A stretch of DNA of 64,000 nt from Nostoc sp. KVJ3 (GTDB lineage Bacteria > Cyanobacteriota > Cyanobacteriia > Cyanobacteriales > Nostocaceae), in contig NZ_WWFG01000002.1 in NCBI RefSeq assembly GCF_026127265.1, forward strand, positions 744,001 through 808,000, in the 5' to 3' direction. Made by a program: the position numbers and the translations under genes. The notes under the pieces were generated by a model. The model was not told where the DNA came from. It saw only the letters and a list, made by a program, of their open reading frames with translations, and did no database searches. How positions within the stretch are numbered: the first letter of the stretch is position 1; the number at the start of each line of letters is the position of its first letter. Positions 17,787 to 26,267 of the stretch are shown in pieces.

Positions 17787-18881
17787 ATGAATTTTTCACT
17801 CAATCAACTAATTAAATGGTTAATTTTCACGTTGCTATTTCCTTTAGTGTTTCTTAATGGTTGGCTGGCATTTTTGCTAGTTAACAATTTTCAGCCTGTT
17901 GTCACAATTCTTATATTAGCTACTTTATTTGCATTCGTTTTAAACTATCCCGTTACCATTCTCCAAAAGCGGGGAGTTAAACGCAGTTACGGAGTAGCAT
18001 TAGTTTTTATATCAGCATTGGTAATTATCGTTGCACTAGGTATCACTTTAGTTCCCATTGTTGTAGAGCAATTTCATGAGATGGCTAAAGTTCTTCCCCA
18101 ATGGATTGATTCTAGTGAAGAAAAGCTTCAGATTTTAAATGATTGGTTTTCTCGGCACAAATTAAATGTAAATTTGAGTCAGTTATTAACAAGAGTAACT
18201 GACCAATTACCCAATGAATTAGAGTTTGTTTCCGATAAACTTTTAAGCATTATTATAGATGCGATCGATAGTGTTTCTGATGCTTTAATTATAGTAGTGC
18301 TAACTTTTTATCTGTTGTTAGATGGCCCAAGAATTTGGGAGGGGATATTTAAGAAGTTATCGGGTAATTTTGCCCAACAAGTAAGCCAGTCTATTCAGCA
18401 AAACTTCCAAAATTATTTGATTGGGCAGGGAACTTTGGCTTTGCTGATGGGACTTTCAGAGACATTAATGTTTTTAGCTTTTCAAGTCCAGTTTGCTTTA
18501 CTCTTTGGTTTGGGAGTTGGACTTTTGAGCTTAATTCCCTTTGGTGATGTCATTAGTTTGATTGTAATAACTCTAATATTAGCGACACATGACTTTTGGC
18601 TAGCAGTGAAGATTTTGGCAGTAGCTGTTATTATTGACCAATTAATCGATCAGGCGATCGCACCAAGGCTTTTGGGCAGATTTACTGGACTTAGACCAAT
18701 ATGGGTGTTAATCGCTTTACTTGTCGGAACCAATATTGGTGGAGTCTTGGGTTTGCTAATCGCAGTACCTGTAGCTGGTTTTATCAAAGATACAGCAGAT
18801 GGTTTTTCTAAATTTGATGATTCCGAAAATGTAGTTGATAGTAAAGTAGCATCAGAATTGTTGCCAGAGGAATCAGTATAG
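17787..18881 (+). CDS. AI-2E family transporter (PerM/YdiK-type permease)
   Basis: 364 residues from ATG 17787, chosen over the TTG at 17769 because MNFSLNQLIKWLIFTLLF is a typical opening. Seven to eight transmembrane helices are arranged as two N-terminal helices, a soluble middle segment (about 70-150) and a C-terminal bundle including GLSETLMFLAFQVQFALLFGLGVGLLSLIP, which carries the family's conserved GxxxLIP motif. Members export or flux varied small molecules, and the autoinducer name is historical; some are sodium/proton antiporters. The C-terminus is acidic and cytoplasmic. The neighbouring genes give no hint of the substrate. Confidence 0.88.
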   Translation: MNFSLNQLIKWLIFTLLFPLVFLNGWLAFLLVNNFQPVVTILILATLFAFVLNYPVTILQKRGVKRSYGVALVFISALVIIVALGITLVPIVVEQFHEMAKVLPQWIDSSEEKLQILNDWFSRHKLNVNLSQLLTRVTDQLPNELEFVSDKLLSIIIDAIDSVSDALIIVVLTFYLLLDGPRIWEGIFKKLSGNFAQQVSQSIQQNFQNYLIGQGTLALLMGLSETLMFLAFQVQFALLFGLGVGLLSLIPFGDVISLIVITLILATHDFWLAVKILAVAVIIDQLIDQAIAPRLLGRFTGLRPIWVLIALLVGTNIGGVLGLLIAVPVAGFIKDTADGFSKFDDSENVVDSKVASELLPEESV

Positions 18882-19197
18882 AAATGAGTTGTTTATAAAA
18901 ATAAGATGCTATATCTACTGCTAACACTAAGAGGAACATCTCACTATTGCTCAGTGTGGTAAATTAACCCTTGTGACAAGGATTATATTTTGAAATCAGT
19001 ATAAACACCTGTGGGTAAGTGGGTATTGCCCACTAAAAATAAAATTGCATAAAAAAGCCCCCAGCATTTCTACTGGGGGTAAGAAATAATACCATTTCAC
19101 TTTATGTTTGTCGGAGATGCCCCTGCTTGTACCTCTACTTAGATGAGAGGCTACAGTATTACTCAAATAATACAACAAAAAGCGATCGGGTATAAAA
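18882..19197. other. Convergent spacer with terminator
   Basis: 316 bases between the AI-2E permease and clpC, which converge. It holds the clpC terminator at 19058-19079 and a smaller GTGGG/CCCAC hairpin at about 19018-19032. No gene seen. Confidence 0.5.
19058..19079 (-). terminator. Rho-independent terminator of clpC
   Basis: Stem CCCCCAG/CTGGGGG. On the minus strand it is followed by GCTTTTTT (complement of 19051-19058). It lies about 120 bases past the clpC stop. Confidence 0.75.
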
Positions 19198-21651
19198 TTA
19201 GCCAACATTTGCCAAGAGCAATTCTCGTTTTTCTGATTTTTGCACTCTCACTTGAGAGTCATCATCAACATCGATAAACGCTGTATCTCCATCTGCAATT
19301 TGACCAGACAGCATTGCTTCGGCGAGAGAATCTTCCAAAAGGCGCATAATTGCCCGACGTAATGGCCTAGCGCCGTAGCTGGGGTTATAGCCTTCTTGGA
19401 CTACAAGTTCTTTGAAGCGATCGCTAACTTCCAGAATAATTCCCTTTTCTGTCAAGCGTTTAGAAACTTCACGAAGCATAATCTCAGCGATTTGCTTCAC
19501 TTCATCCCTAGAAAGTTGGGTGAAGACGATAATTTCATCGAGACGGTTCAAGAACTCAGGACGGAAGTAAGCTTTCAATTCCTCATTTACCAAGGTGCGG
19601 ATGCGGTTATAACTAGCGTCGGCTTGAGTGTCGAAGTCAAAGCCTAAACCACTACCGCCTTTTTCAATCACCTTGGAACCGATGTTGGAAGTCAAAATGA
19701 TCAGCGTGTTCTTGAAGTCCACTTTCCGACCTTTGGCATCGGTAAGATGACCGTCATCCAAGATTTGCAGCAGCATATTGAATACATCGGGGTGTGCTTT
19801 TTCGATTTCGTCGAATAGCAGCACTGTGTAAGGTTTCCGCCGCACGGCTTCTGTAAGTTGTCCGCCTTCGTCGTATCCGACATAACCAGGAGGCGAACCA
19901 ATTAACTTAGAGACGGTGTGGCTTTCCATGTATTCGGACATATCTAGCCGAATCATTGAATCTTCTGCACCGAAGAAGTAGGAAGCTAATGCCTTCGCCA
20001 ATTCTGTTTTACCGACTCCGGTAGGGCCAGAGAAGATAAAGCTAGCAATGGGACGATTGGGATTCTTCAAGCCAACACGGGCGCGACGGATACCACGAGA
20101 TACAGCCGAAACTGCTTGCTCTTGACCGATTAGCCGTTGATGCAGAGTGTCTTCTAGGTGGAGAAGCAATTCTGATTCAGATTCGGTTAGTTTGTTGACT
20201 GGTACGCCAGTCCAAGAGGCAACGATTTGGGCAATGTCTTCTTCGTCAACTACAGTGGAGTTGACAGGTTGCTCGTTTGGTGTAAGCGTTGCTTGCACTT
20301 GTTCGGCGAGTTTTAACTCTTGGTCGCGTAGGGTTACAGCTTTGTCAAAATCTTGGACTCTGACTGCTGCTTCCTTTTCTTTGGTAACGCCAGCGAGTTC
20401 GCGCTTGAGTTCCTTATTGGGAGAACTTTGAGAATTCCGCAGACGAACGCGAGAACCAGCTTCATCAATTAAGTCTATTGCCTTGTCGGGCAAGAAGCGA
20501 TCGCTAATATAGCGGTCTGATAATTCTGCGGCGGCGACAAGTGCCGCATCCAAAATTGTGACTTTGTGGTGCTGTTCGTAAGCACCGCGCAAGCCGTAAA
20601 GAATTTGTACGGTTTCCTCTACCGAGGGTTCCCCAACCATAATTGGTTGGAAACGACGCTCTAGGGCAGCATCGCGCTCGATGTGCTTCCGATATTCATC
20701 AAGGGTAGTAGCGCCGATGCACTGGAGTTCACCCCGTGCTAAGGCTGGTTTGAGGATGTTAGCTGCATCCAAACCACCTTCTGTACCACCAGCGCCGACC
20801 AAGGTGTGAATTTCGTCAATTACCAGAATGATATTACCGACAGTGCGAACTTCTTCCACGACTTTTTTGATGCGTTCTTCAAAATCGCCACGGAAGCGAG
20901 TTCCAGCTACCAATGACCCCATATCGAGGCTGATAACTTGCTTGTCCTGTAAGGTTTCGGGAACATCTTGATTGATAATACGTTGAGCTAGACCTTCTGC
21001 GATCGCAGTTTTACCAACTCCTGGTTCACCAATCAACACCGGGTTATTCTTAGTGCGGCGACCGAGAATTTGGATCGCTCGCTCAATTTCTTTCTCACGA
21101 CCAACTACGGGGTCGAGTCTGCCTTCTTGCGCTAATTTGGTCAAATTTCTGCCATATTCTTCCATCGTTAGTGGTTGGGTGCGCTTTTGATTACCACTAC
21201 CAGCGAAAGCCGGTGCATTTTCACCCAAACGGCGAACTATGGCACTACGAACAGTCTTAAAGTCAACCCCTAGATTTTGCAGAACTTTGGCGGCTACACC
21301 TTCACCAGCCTCGGTTAATCCTAAGAGTAAATGTTCAGTGTTGATGTAATTTTGTCCCAGACTATGAGCTTCTTTAAAAGATTGCTCGAAGAGGCTTTTT
21401 ACCTTGGGAGTGAAAGGAATTTCTGGTGGTACAAAGCCAGAACCCCTACCAATTATTTTTTCTACCTCGCGGCGGGCATCTTTGAGGGTAACGCCTAATT
21501 CGGCCAGCACTTTAGCAGCAACCCCAGTTCCTTCTCCCATCAAACCCAGGAGAATTTGCTCAGTTCCTACGAAGTTATGTCCCAGGCGACGTGCTTCCTC
21601 CTGAGCTAACATAATTACTCTAATGGCTTCGGAAGTGAAGTGTTCAAACAT
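19198..21651 (-). CDS. clpC: ATP-dependent Clp protease ATPase subunit ClpC
   Basis: Hsp100-type unfoldase that feeds substrates to the ClpP/ClpR protease in the cytosol. It has 817 residues, full length for ClpC. Domain order: two Clp N repeats (1-145), AAA+ module 1 with Walker A GEPGVGKTA (about 205) and Walker B VIDEIHTL, and the UVR-type coiled coil around KRELAGVTKEKEAAVRVQDF (about 425-460). AAA+ module 2 follows with GPTGVGKTE (about 545), LFDEIEKAHPDVF and the C-terminal D2-small domain. The medium UVR motif separates ClpC from ClpB. It is essential for acclimation and photosystem turnover in cyanobacteria. Monocistronic. Confidence 0.97.
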   Translation of the reverse strand: MFEHFTSEAIRVIMLAQEEARRLGHNFVGTEQILLGLMGEGTGVAAKVLAELGVTLKDARREVEKIIGRGSGFVPPEIPFTPKVKSLFEQSFKEAHSLGQNYINTEHLLLGLTEAGEGVAAKVLQNLGVDFKTVRSAIVRRLGENAPAFAGSGNQKRTQPLTMEEYGRNLTKLAQEGRLDPVVGREKEIERAIQILGRRTKNNPVLIGEPGVGKTAIAEGLAQRIINQDVPETLQDKQVISLDMGSLVAGTRFRGDFEERIKKVVEEVRTVGNIILVIDEIHTLVGAGGTEGGLDAANILKPALARGELQCIGATTLDEYRKHIERDAALERRFQPIMVGEPSVEETVQILYGLRGAYEQHHKVTILDAALVAAAELSDRYISDRFLPDKAIDLIDEAGSRVRLRNSQSSPNKELKRELAGVTKEKEAAVRVQDFDKAVTLRDQELKLAEQVQATLTPNEQPVNSTVVDEEDIAQIVASWTGVPVNKLTESESELLLHLEDTLHQRLIGQEQAVSAVSRGIRRARVGLKNPNRPIASFIFSGPTGVGKTELAKALASYFFGAEDSMIRLDMSEYMESHTVSKLIGSPPGYVGYDEGGQLTEAVRRKPYTVLLFDEIEKAHPDVFNMLLQILDDGHLTDAKGRKVDFKNTLIILTSNIGSKVIEKGGSGLGFDFDTQADASYNRIRTLVNEELKAYFRPEFLNRLDEIIVFTQLSRDEVKQIAEIMLREVSKRLTEKGIILEVSDRFKELVVQEGYNPSYGARPLRRAIMRLLEDSLAEAMLSGQIADGDTAFIDVDDDSQVRVQKSEKRELLLANVG

Positions 21652-22022
21652 AATGGGTTATTGCTCCCTCGCTGCTTGGACTTTGGGTGAGATAAATTTC
21701 ACCCTCATCTAAAGTTTTTTGTATTTTCTTAAGGACTAATGTAACTTTATTTAAAGTTAAGTGGCAGTGGTGAGAGCCGTAAGACATCAGGTGTACTAGC
21801 CGTCTAAGAGGATTTAGGAGAGACGCGATTAATCGCGTCTGTACAAGAGAAGAAGTGATTAATCGCGTCTGTACAGGAGTTCTCAATTTTACAATTAGTT
21901 TTTCAGTGGAGAAGATGATTTTCTTTTGCCTTTTCTGCTCCTCTGCTCTCGGCTAAACTTAAAACTCAGGACTCAAAACGGGCTAAATGCACCGCTACCG
22001 CTAACGACACTCAGGACTCACG
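21652..22022. other. Divergent spacer with dispersed repeats
   Basis: 371 bases between clpC and the DUF3288 gene. It contains a tandem pair of the AGACGCGATTAATCGCGTCT repeat at 21822-21878 and an ACTCAGGACT heptamer-type repeat near 21963-22020, right up to the next start codon. The 80-residue open frame crossing this repeat is not convincing. Confidence 0.5.
21822..21878. repeat. Tandem copies of a dispersed palindromic repeat
   Basis: The palindrome AGACGCGATTAATCGCGTCT with a GTACA flank appears complete near 21822-21844 and partly at 21853-21878. Single copies lie at about 22371-22393, 42631-42654, 49677-49700 and, degraded, at 63225-63247. Confidence 0.6.
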
Positions 22023-22319
22023 ATGACTGAACCAACGGTTGGTAAAGACCAACAACATCCTCTTTATAACCGCGATCGCCCTCTTATTGATATTTTACTC
22101 GTTCAAGAGGCGACAGACTATAATTTAGCAGAATTAGCCAGACTGCGAATGCGTTATCAAGGCTTTCCAGGGGCAAGAGACATCCAAAAAGATTTGGATA
22201 AAGTCTTGCAGCAGTGGGGTTTGACCGAAGCCGAGCTTTTTGAGAAAACTCGCCAAATTCACGATTTGGGTGGTATTTACAAAAGTCGCGGCAAAAAAGA
22301 TGAACAGGATTGGAATTAG
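22023..22319 (+). CDS. DUF3288 family protein
   Basis: Small cytosolic protein of 98 residues, highly charged and helical. The N-terminal pattern KDQQHPLYNRDRPLIDILL matches the cyanobacterial DUF3288 family, whose role is unknown. No metal site or membrane segment is visible. The ATG is preceded by repeat sequence rather than a recognisable ribosome binding site. It lies convergent with aroC. Confidence 0.8.
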   Translation: MTEPTVGKDQQHPLYNRDRPLIDILLVQEATDYNLAELARLRMRYQGFPGARDIQKDLDKVLQQWGLTEAELFEKTRQIHDLGGIYKSRGKKDEQDWN

Positions 22320-22370
22320 GGAATTGGGCATTGGGCATTAATTATTCCCTTGCACTTCCAAACTCTTGTA

Positions 22371-22393
22371 CAGACGCGATGAATCGCGTCTCT
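22371..22393. repeat. Copy of the AGACGCGAT palindromic repeat
   Basis: GTACAGACGCGATGAATCGC followed by GTCT, one base different from the consensus palindrome, between the DUF3288 gene and aroC. Confidence 0.55.
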
Positions 22394-22408
22394 CAGTCCA
22401 GATATAGC

Positions 22409-23497
22409 CTACAAGACCTTGCATTGCCCATGATGCCGTAACAAATGGTCACATAGCACCAAGGCGACCATTGCCTCAACCATTGGAACTGCACGCGGTA
22501 ATACACAAGGATCGTGTCGTCCTTTCGCTGCTAATAATGTTTCTTCACCCTCACGAGTGACAGTTTTCTGCTCTTTTCTAATTGTTGCTGTCGGCTTAAA
22601 TGCCACTCGCAAAATGATATTTTCCCCGTTAGAAATGCCGCCTTGAATACCGCCAGAACGATTTGTTACTGTCCGAACTTCACCATTTGGATCGATATAA
22701 AATTCGTCATTATGCTCAATTCCTGTTAGCAGGGTTCCCGCAAAACCGGAACCAATTTCAAAGCCTTTGCTAGCAGGGAGAGACATGACACCCTTAGCGA
22801 TATCAGCTTCTAATTTATCAAATACTGGTTCGCCTAAACCTTTCGGCACATTTCGCGCTACGCATTCTACGACACCACCGATAGAATCGCCTTGTCTACC
22901 AATTTCCTCAATTAATTCAATCATGCGATCGCCACATTCAGCATCAGGACAGCGAACGATATTGCTTTCTACTTGCTCTAAGGTGACAGTATTGGGGTCA
23001 ACGACACCCTCTAAGTCTTTGATGCGCTTAACGTAAGCAATAATTTCGACATTGGCAACTTGACGAAGAATTTTTTTAGCGATCGCACCTGCTGCTACTC
23101 TGCCAATTGTCTCACGCGCTGACGACCTACCCCCACCTTGCCAATTGCGAATGCCATATTTTGCATCATAAGTTGCATCTGCATGAGAAGGACGATATTT
23201 CTCAGCCATCTCGTCGTAATCTTGGGGACGAGTATCTTGATTATGTACCAAAATTGCGATCGGCGTTCCCAGTGTTTTGCCTTCAAATACCCCTGATAAA
23301 ATCTTGCAGGTATCCGCTTCTTTGCGAGGAGTCGTAATTTTACTTTGTCCTGGTCGCCTTCTATCTAGTTCTACTTGAATTTCTTCCGCCGAAATTTCTA
23401 GTTGTGGAGGACAACCATCTATGACAACTCCCACACCACCGCCGTGAGACTCGCCAAAAGTACTGATGCGAAATAGATGACCAAAAATATTGCCCAT
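22409..23497 (-). CDS. aroC: Chorismate synthase
   Basis: Last step of the shikimate pathway: reduced-FMN-dependent elimination of phosphate from EPSP to give chorismate for aromatic amino acids and quinones. It has 362 residues, full length. The signatures are clear: FGESHGGGVGVVIDGCP at the N-terminus, GGGRSSARETIGRVAAGA at about residue 120 and AAKGRHDPCVLPRAVPM near the C-terminus. The start MGNIFGHLFRISTFG is standard. Cytosolic, transcribed alone. Confidence 0.98.
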   Translation of the reverse strand: MGNIFGHLFRISTFGESHGGGVGVVIDGCPPQLEISAEEIQVELDRRRPGQSKITTPRKEADTCKILSGVFEGKTLGTPIAILVHNQDTRPQDYDEMAEKYRPSHADATYDAKYGIRNWQGGGRSSARETIGRVAAGAIAKKILRQVANVEIIAYVKRIKDLEGVVDPNTVTLEQVESNIVRCPDAECGDRMIELIEEIGRQGDSIGGVVECVARNVPKGLGEPVFDKLEADIAKGVMSLPASKGFEIGSGFAGTLLTGIEHNDEFYIDPNGEVRTVTNRSGGIQGGISNGENIILRVAFKPTATIRKEQKTVTREGEETLLAAKGRHDPCVLPRAVPMVEAMVALVLCDHLLRHHGQCKVL

Positions 23498-23730
23498 AAT
23501 TTTGAAGAAAAAGATGATTATGTATTCACTTTAGCTAGAGTTATTACAAAAGTTTGTCTTTGCTTTTTGTAGAATTTTTCGCTATTTTCTAGTATTTATC
23601 CAACAGTATCTCTGAGTTTTTATCCAATTACATTAGGACTTACGTAAAACTATATGCTATGGGGTTTAATGCCCTGTGGGTACTGCGTTCGAGAACTCCT
23701 AGATGTTTATAAAAATATAGTAAATTAAAA

Positions 23731-23756
23731 AGCGCTCTCCTTTTTAGGAGAGCGCT
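23731..23756 (-). terminator. Rho-independent terminator of psbA
   Basis: A 10-bp perfect GC-rich stem AGCGCTCTCC/GGAGAGCGCT with A/T runs on both sides, so it can work in either direction. It lies about 30 bases after the psbA stop. Confidence 0.85.
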
Positions 23757-23786
23757 TTTTTTAACTATTTAGTTAATACTTCAGAA

Positions 23787-24869
23787 TTAACCGTTGATAG
23801 CAGGAGCGGTAAGAGCTACAGGAGCAACATCACCAGCAGCCAAATCTAAGGGGAAGTTGTGAGCATTGCGCTCGTGCATGACTTCCATACCCAGGTTAGC
23901 GCGGTTGATGACATCCGCCCAAGTTGCAATCACACGACCTTCAGAGTCAATGATTGATTGGTTGAAGTTGAAACCGTTCAAGTTGAACGCCATTGTGCTG
24001 ACACCCAAGGCGGTAAACCAGATGCCGATTACAGGCCATGCTGCGAGGAAGAAGTGCAGTGAACGGCTGTTGTTGAAGGAAGCGTATTGGAAGATTAGAC
24101 GACCGAAGTAGCCGTGTGCCGCTACGATGTTGTAGGTTTCTTCTTCTTGACCGAATTTGTAACCGTAGTTTTGAGATTCGGTTTCTGTGGTTTCACGAAC
24201 CAAGGAAGATGTTACCAAAGAACCGTGCATTGCAGAGAACAAAGAACCACCGAATACACCTGCTACACCTAGTTGGTGGAAGGGGTGCATCAAGATGTTG
24301 TGTTCTGCTTGGAACACGATCATGAAGTTGAATGTTCCTGAAATACCGAGGGGCATACCATCTGAGAAGGAACCTTGTCCGATGGGGTATACCAAGAATA
24401 CTGCACTTGCTGCTGCTACAGGTGCTGAATATGCGATCGCAATCCAAGGACGCATACCTAAGCGATAGGATAGTTCCCATTCACGACCTAAGTAGCAGAA
24501 TACGCCGATCAGGAAGTGGAAGATTACCAATTGGTAAGGACCGCCGTTGTACAACCACTCATCTAAGGATACTGCTTCCCAAATTGGGTAGAAGTGCAAG
24601 CCGATGGCGTTGGAGGATGGTACTACTGCACCGGAGATAATGTTGTTTCCGTAGATTAAGGAACCTGCTACTGGTTCGCGGATTCCATCGATGTCTACTG
24701 GTGGTGCGGCGATGAAGGCGATTACGAAGCAAGCGGTGGCTGCTAGTAAGGTGGGGATCATGACTACGCCGAACCAACCGATGTAAATCCGGTTGTTGGT
24801 GCTGGTGATCCACTCACAAAATCTATCCCATACGTTGGCGCTTTCGCGGCGTTGTAAGGTTGTTGTCAT
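23787..24869 (-). CDS. psbA: Photosystem II reaction-centre protein D1 (E130 form)
   Basis: Core thylakoid protein of photosystem II that, with D2, binds P680, pheophytin, QB and the manganese cluster. It has 360 residues and five transmembrane helices. By direct counting the functional residues are all in place: Tyr161 (YZ), Asp170, Glu189, His190, His198, His215, Ser264, His272, His332, Glu333, His337, Asp342 and the processing site after Ala344, followed by a 16-residue C-terminal extension. Residue 130 is Glu, the form associated with high-light D1 copies rather than the Gln130 low-light form. Cyanobacteria carry several psbA genes; only one is in this window. A strong terminator follows. 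Confidence 0.99.
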   Translation of the reverse strand: MTTTLQRRESANVWDRFCEWITSTNNRIYIGWFGVVMIPTLLAATACFVIAFIAAPPVDIDGIREPVAGSLIYGNNIISGAVVPSSNAIGLHFYPIWEAVSLDEWLYNGGPYQLVIFHFLIGVFCYLGREWELSYRLGMRPWIAIAYSAPVAAASAVFLVYPIGQGSFSDGMPLGISGTFNFMIVFQAEHNILMHPFHQLGVAGVFGGSLFSAMHGSLVTSSLVRETTETESQNYGYKFGQEEETYNIVAAHGYFGRLIFQYASFNNSRSLHFFLAAWPVIGIWFTALGVSTMAFNLNGFNFNQSIIDSEGRVIATWADVINRANLGMEVMHERNAHNFPLDLAAGDVAPVALTAPAING

Positions 24870-24932
24870 TGTTTTATAAGTGCGGTTAGTGATTTATGAA
24901 TCAGGCTCGTTTGTCTTTGCCTGTGAATACAC

Positions 24933-24960
24933 TTTACAATGCTTTACATTTTTTAATCAA
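24933..24960 (-). promoter_or_regulatory. Candidate sigma-70-type promoter of psbA
   Basis: On the minus strand TTGATT (24955-24960) and TGTAAA (24933-24938) are spaced by 16 bases, which would give a leader of nearly 60 bases. Position and AT-richness fit, but the match to consensus is moderate. Confidence 0.3.
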
Positions 24961-25138
24961 GTTTTATTACTTCAGTAAAGCTGATACAATTCATTAGTTT
25001 TTCTTATGAAAACGTCAGGACACGCCGAAGTTCTCTTTGGTATGACATCACAATAGTTGTAGAAATTCTGCTTATCAGTAATTCGGTACAAATAAACCTA
25101 ACTATGTAACAGAATGTAAAAAATATAAGACCCTTGCA

Positions 25139-25184
25139 ATTGCTTCATTCCACTTCGTTACATTCGCAATGACATACATTGAAA
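25139..25184. repeat. Partial GCAATGACAT-type repeat
   Basis: GCTTCATTCCACTTCGTTAC followed by ATTCGCAATGACATAC, a half-copy of the larger repeats at 25493-25618 and 57452-57633. Confidence 0.45.
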
Positions 25185-25214
25185 TTTTCACGCCGACTTA
25201 CTTCTTGTCTGCTG

Positions 25215-25292
25215 TTCTGGGAATAATAGCTTTGTAGATTACCGCTATTCCTAAAAAATTAACCCTCAGCTTACGACTGGGGGCTTTTTTTG
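25215..25292 (+). ncRNA. Candidate small RNA ending in a rho-independent terminator
   Basis: No gene on the plus strand lies within 2.9 kb upstream, yet 25262-25291 is a strong plus-strand terminator (CCCTCAG, loop, CTGGGGG, C, seven T). Just before it, 25219-25253 can form a hairpin from GGAATAATAGC and GCTATTCC. Two hairpins and a U-tail in an otherwise empty region upstream of psbA suggest a short non-coding transcript. Its start and existence are inferred. It does not carry the ACUCCUCACAC motif of the cyanobacterial RNA Yfr1. Confidence 0.35.
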
Positions 25293-25381
25293 TTTGGCAA
25301 AATGGCATATCTCTAAATTAGACGGTTGCTATGGTATTTGAGTAGGATACATTCCATGCGAAAAAGTACTGACTTGCATTA

Positions 25382-25407
25382 CCCCTGGCTAACCACCAGG
25401 GGTTTTT
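25382..25407 (+). terminator. Second orphan plus-strand terminator
   Basis: CCCCTGG, 7-base loop, CCAGGGG, then TTTTT. About 100 bases after the first terminator, again with no plus-strand gene before it; could end a second small transcript. Confidence 0.55.
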
Positions 25408-25492
25408 ATTAGAACTATTATTGAGATATTGCACCATTTCCAATAACCGTAAGCTTTGCTACTTGGTAAGTAGTTGGACAAAAATATTTACA

Positions 25493-25618
25493 GTCATTGC
25501 GAGTACAGCGTTGCAATCCCAACCGCAAGTGAATTGCTTCATTACGCAACCCTTGGAGACGCTACTGCGTTAAGCGAAGCTATGCCGAAGGCTTTACGCT
25601 TCATTCGCAATGACATTG
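25493..25618. repeat. GTCATTGCG-bounded repeat element
   Basis: Bounded by GTCATTGCGAG on the left and its inverted form CGCAATGACA on the right, with GCTTCATTACGCAA and AGCGAAGC-type palindromes inside. No coding capacity. A larger relative lies at 57452-57633. Confidence 0.5.
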
Positions 25619-25767
25619 TGTAATTAATTCTGTCCAAGTACTTATGAGTAGTAATTCTAGAATTCCCTGCTTTTCAGAATTAATCAGGGATAGCGATTTT
25701 TATTTAACTACGGAAGTGTCAATATAGGCTTATGTCAGAGTGAAAAATCAACTGCAATAAATTAACA

Positions 25768-26139
25768 ATGATAGAAGCTAAAAACGTAATTGGTGGAAAC
25801 CTAGAATCCTGCTGCACTTCTCCTATGACTGGGTTTTACCGCGATGGTTTTTGTCGCACAGGTGGTCAGGATTTCGGGTCGCACGTTATATGTGCCGAAG
25901 TGACCGTAGAATTCCTGGAGTTTACAAAATCGCGGGGGAACGACCTAAGCACAGCTGTTCCTGATTTTAATTTTCCTGGATTGAAGCCTGGCGATCGCTG
26001 GTGTTTGTGTGCTTCTCGCTGGCAAGAAGCTCTCGAAGCTGGCGTTGCTCCACCCGTTATTCTCTCTGCAACCCATGCTAGAGCCTTGGAAGTGGTTTCT
26101 TTAGAAGAATTGAAAAAACATACCGTAACTTCGTCTTAA
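25768..26139 (+). CDS. DUF2237 family protein
   Basis: 123 residues, small and cytosolic. It matches the DUF2237 family by NVIGGNLESCCTSPMTGFYRDGFC and the following FGSHVICAEVTVEFLEFTKSRGNDLST, and by PGLKPGDRWCLCASRW. Four cysteines are conserved-looking, CC near residue 15 and CLC near residue 75, which hints at metal or redox chemistry, but no activity is known for the family. It is preceded by about 900 bases of non-coding DNA and stands alone. Confidence 0.88.
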   Translation: MIEAKNVIGGNLESCCTSPMTGFYRDGFCRTGGQDFGSHVICAEVTVEFLEFTKSRGNDLSTAVPDFNFPGLKPGDRWCLCASRWQEALEAGVAPPVILSATHARALEVVSLEELKKHTVTSS

Positions 26140-26267
26140 TTGGGAATTGGGGATTGTTAACTGTTTTAACGATTTCCTTAACTGTCTTATCTGTCCTTGC
26201 ATATTAGTTTTGATGCTGAGATTATAAAGATGTTTTAGGAATATTTGTACATTAAGATAAATCAGAA

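Noticed and set aside
21644..21886. 80-codon frame upstream of clpC
   Set aside because: Its codons come from a tandem copy of the AGACGCGAT repeat and it overlaps the clpC start.
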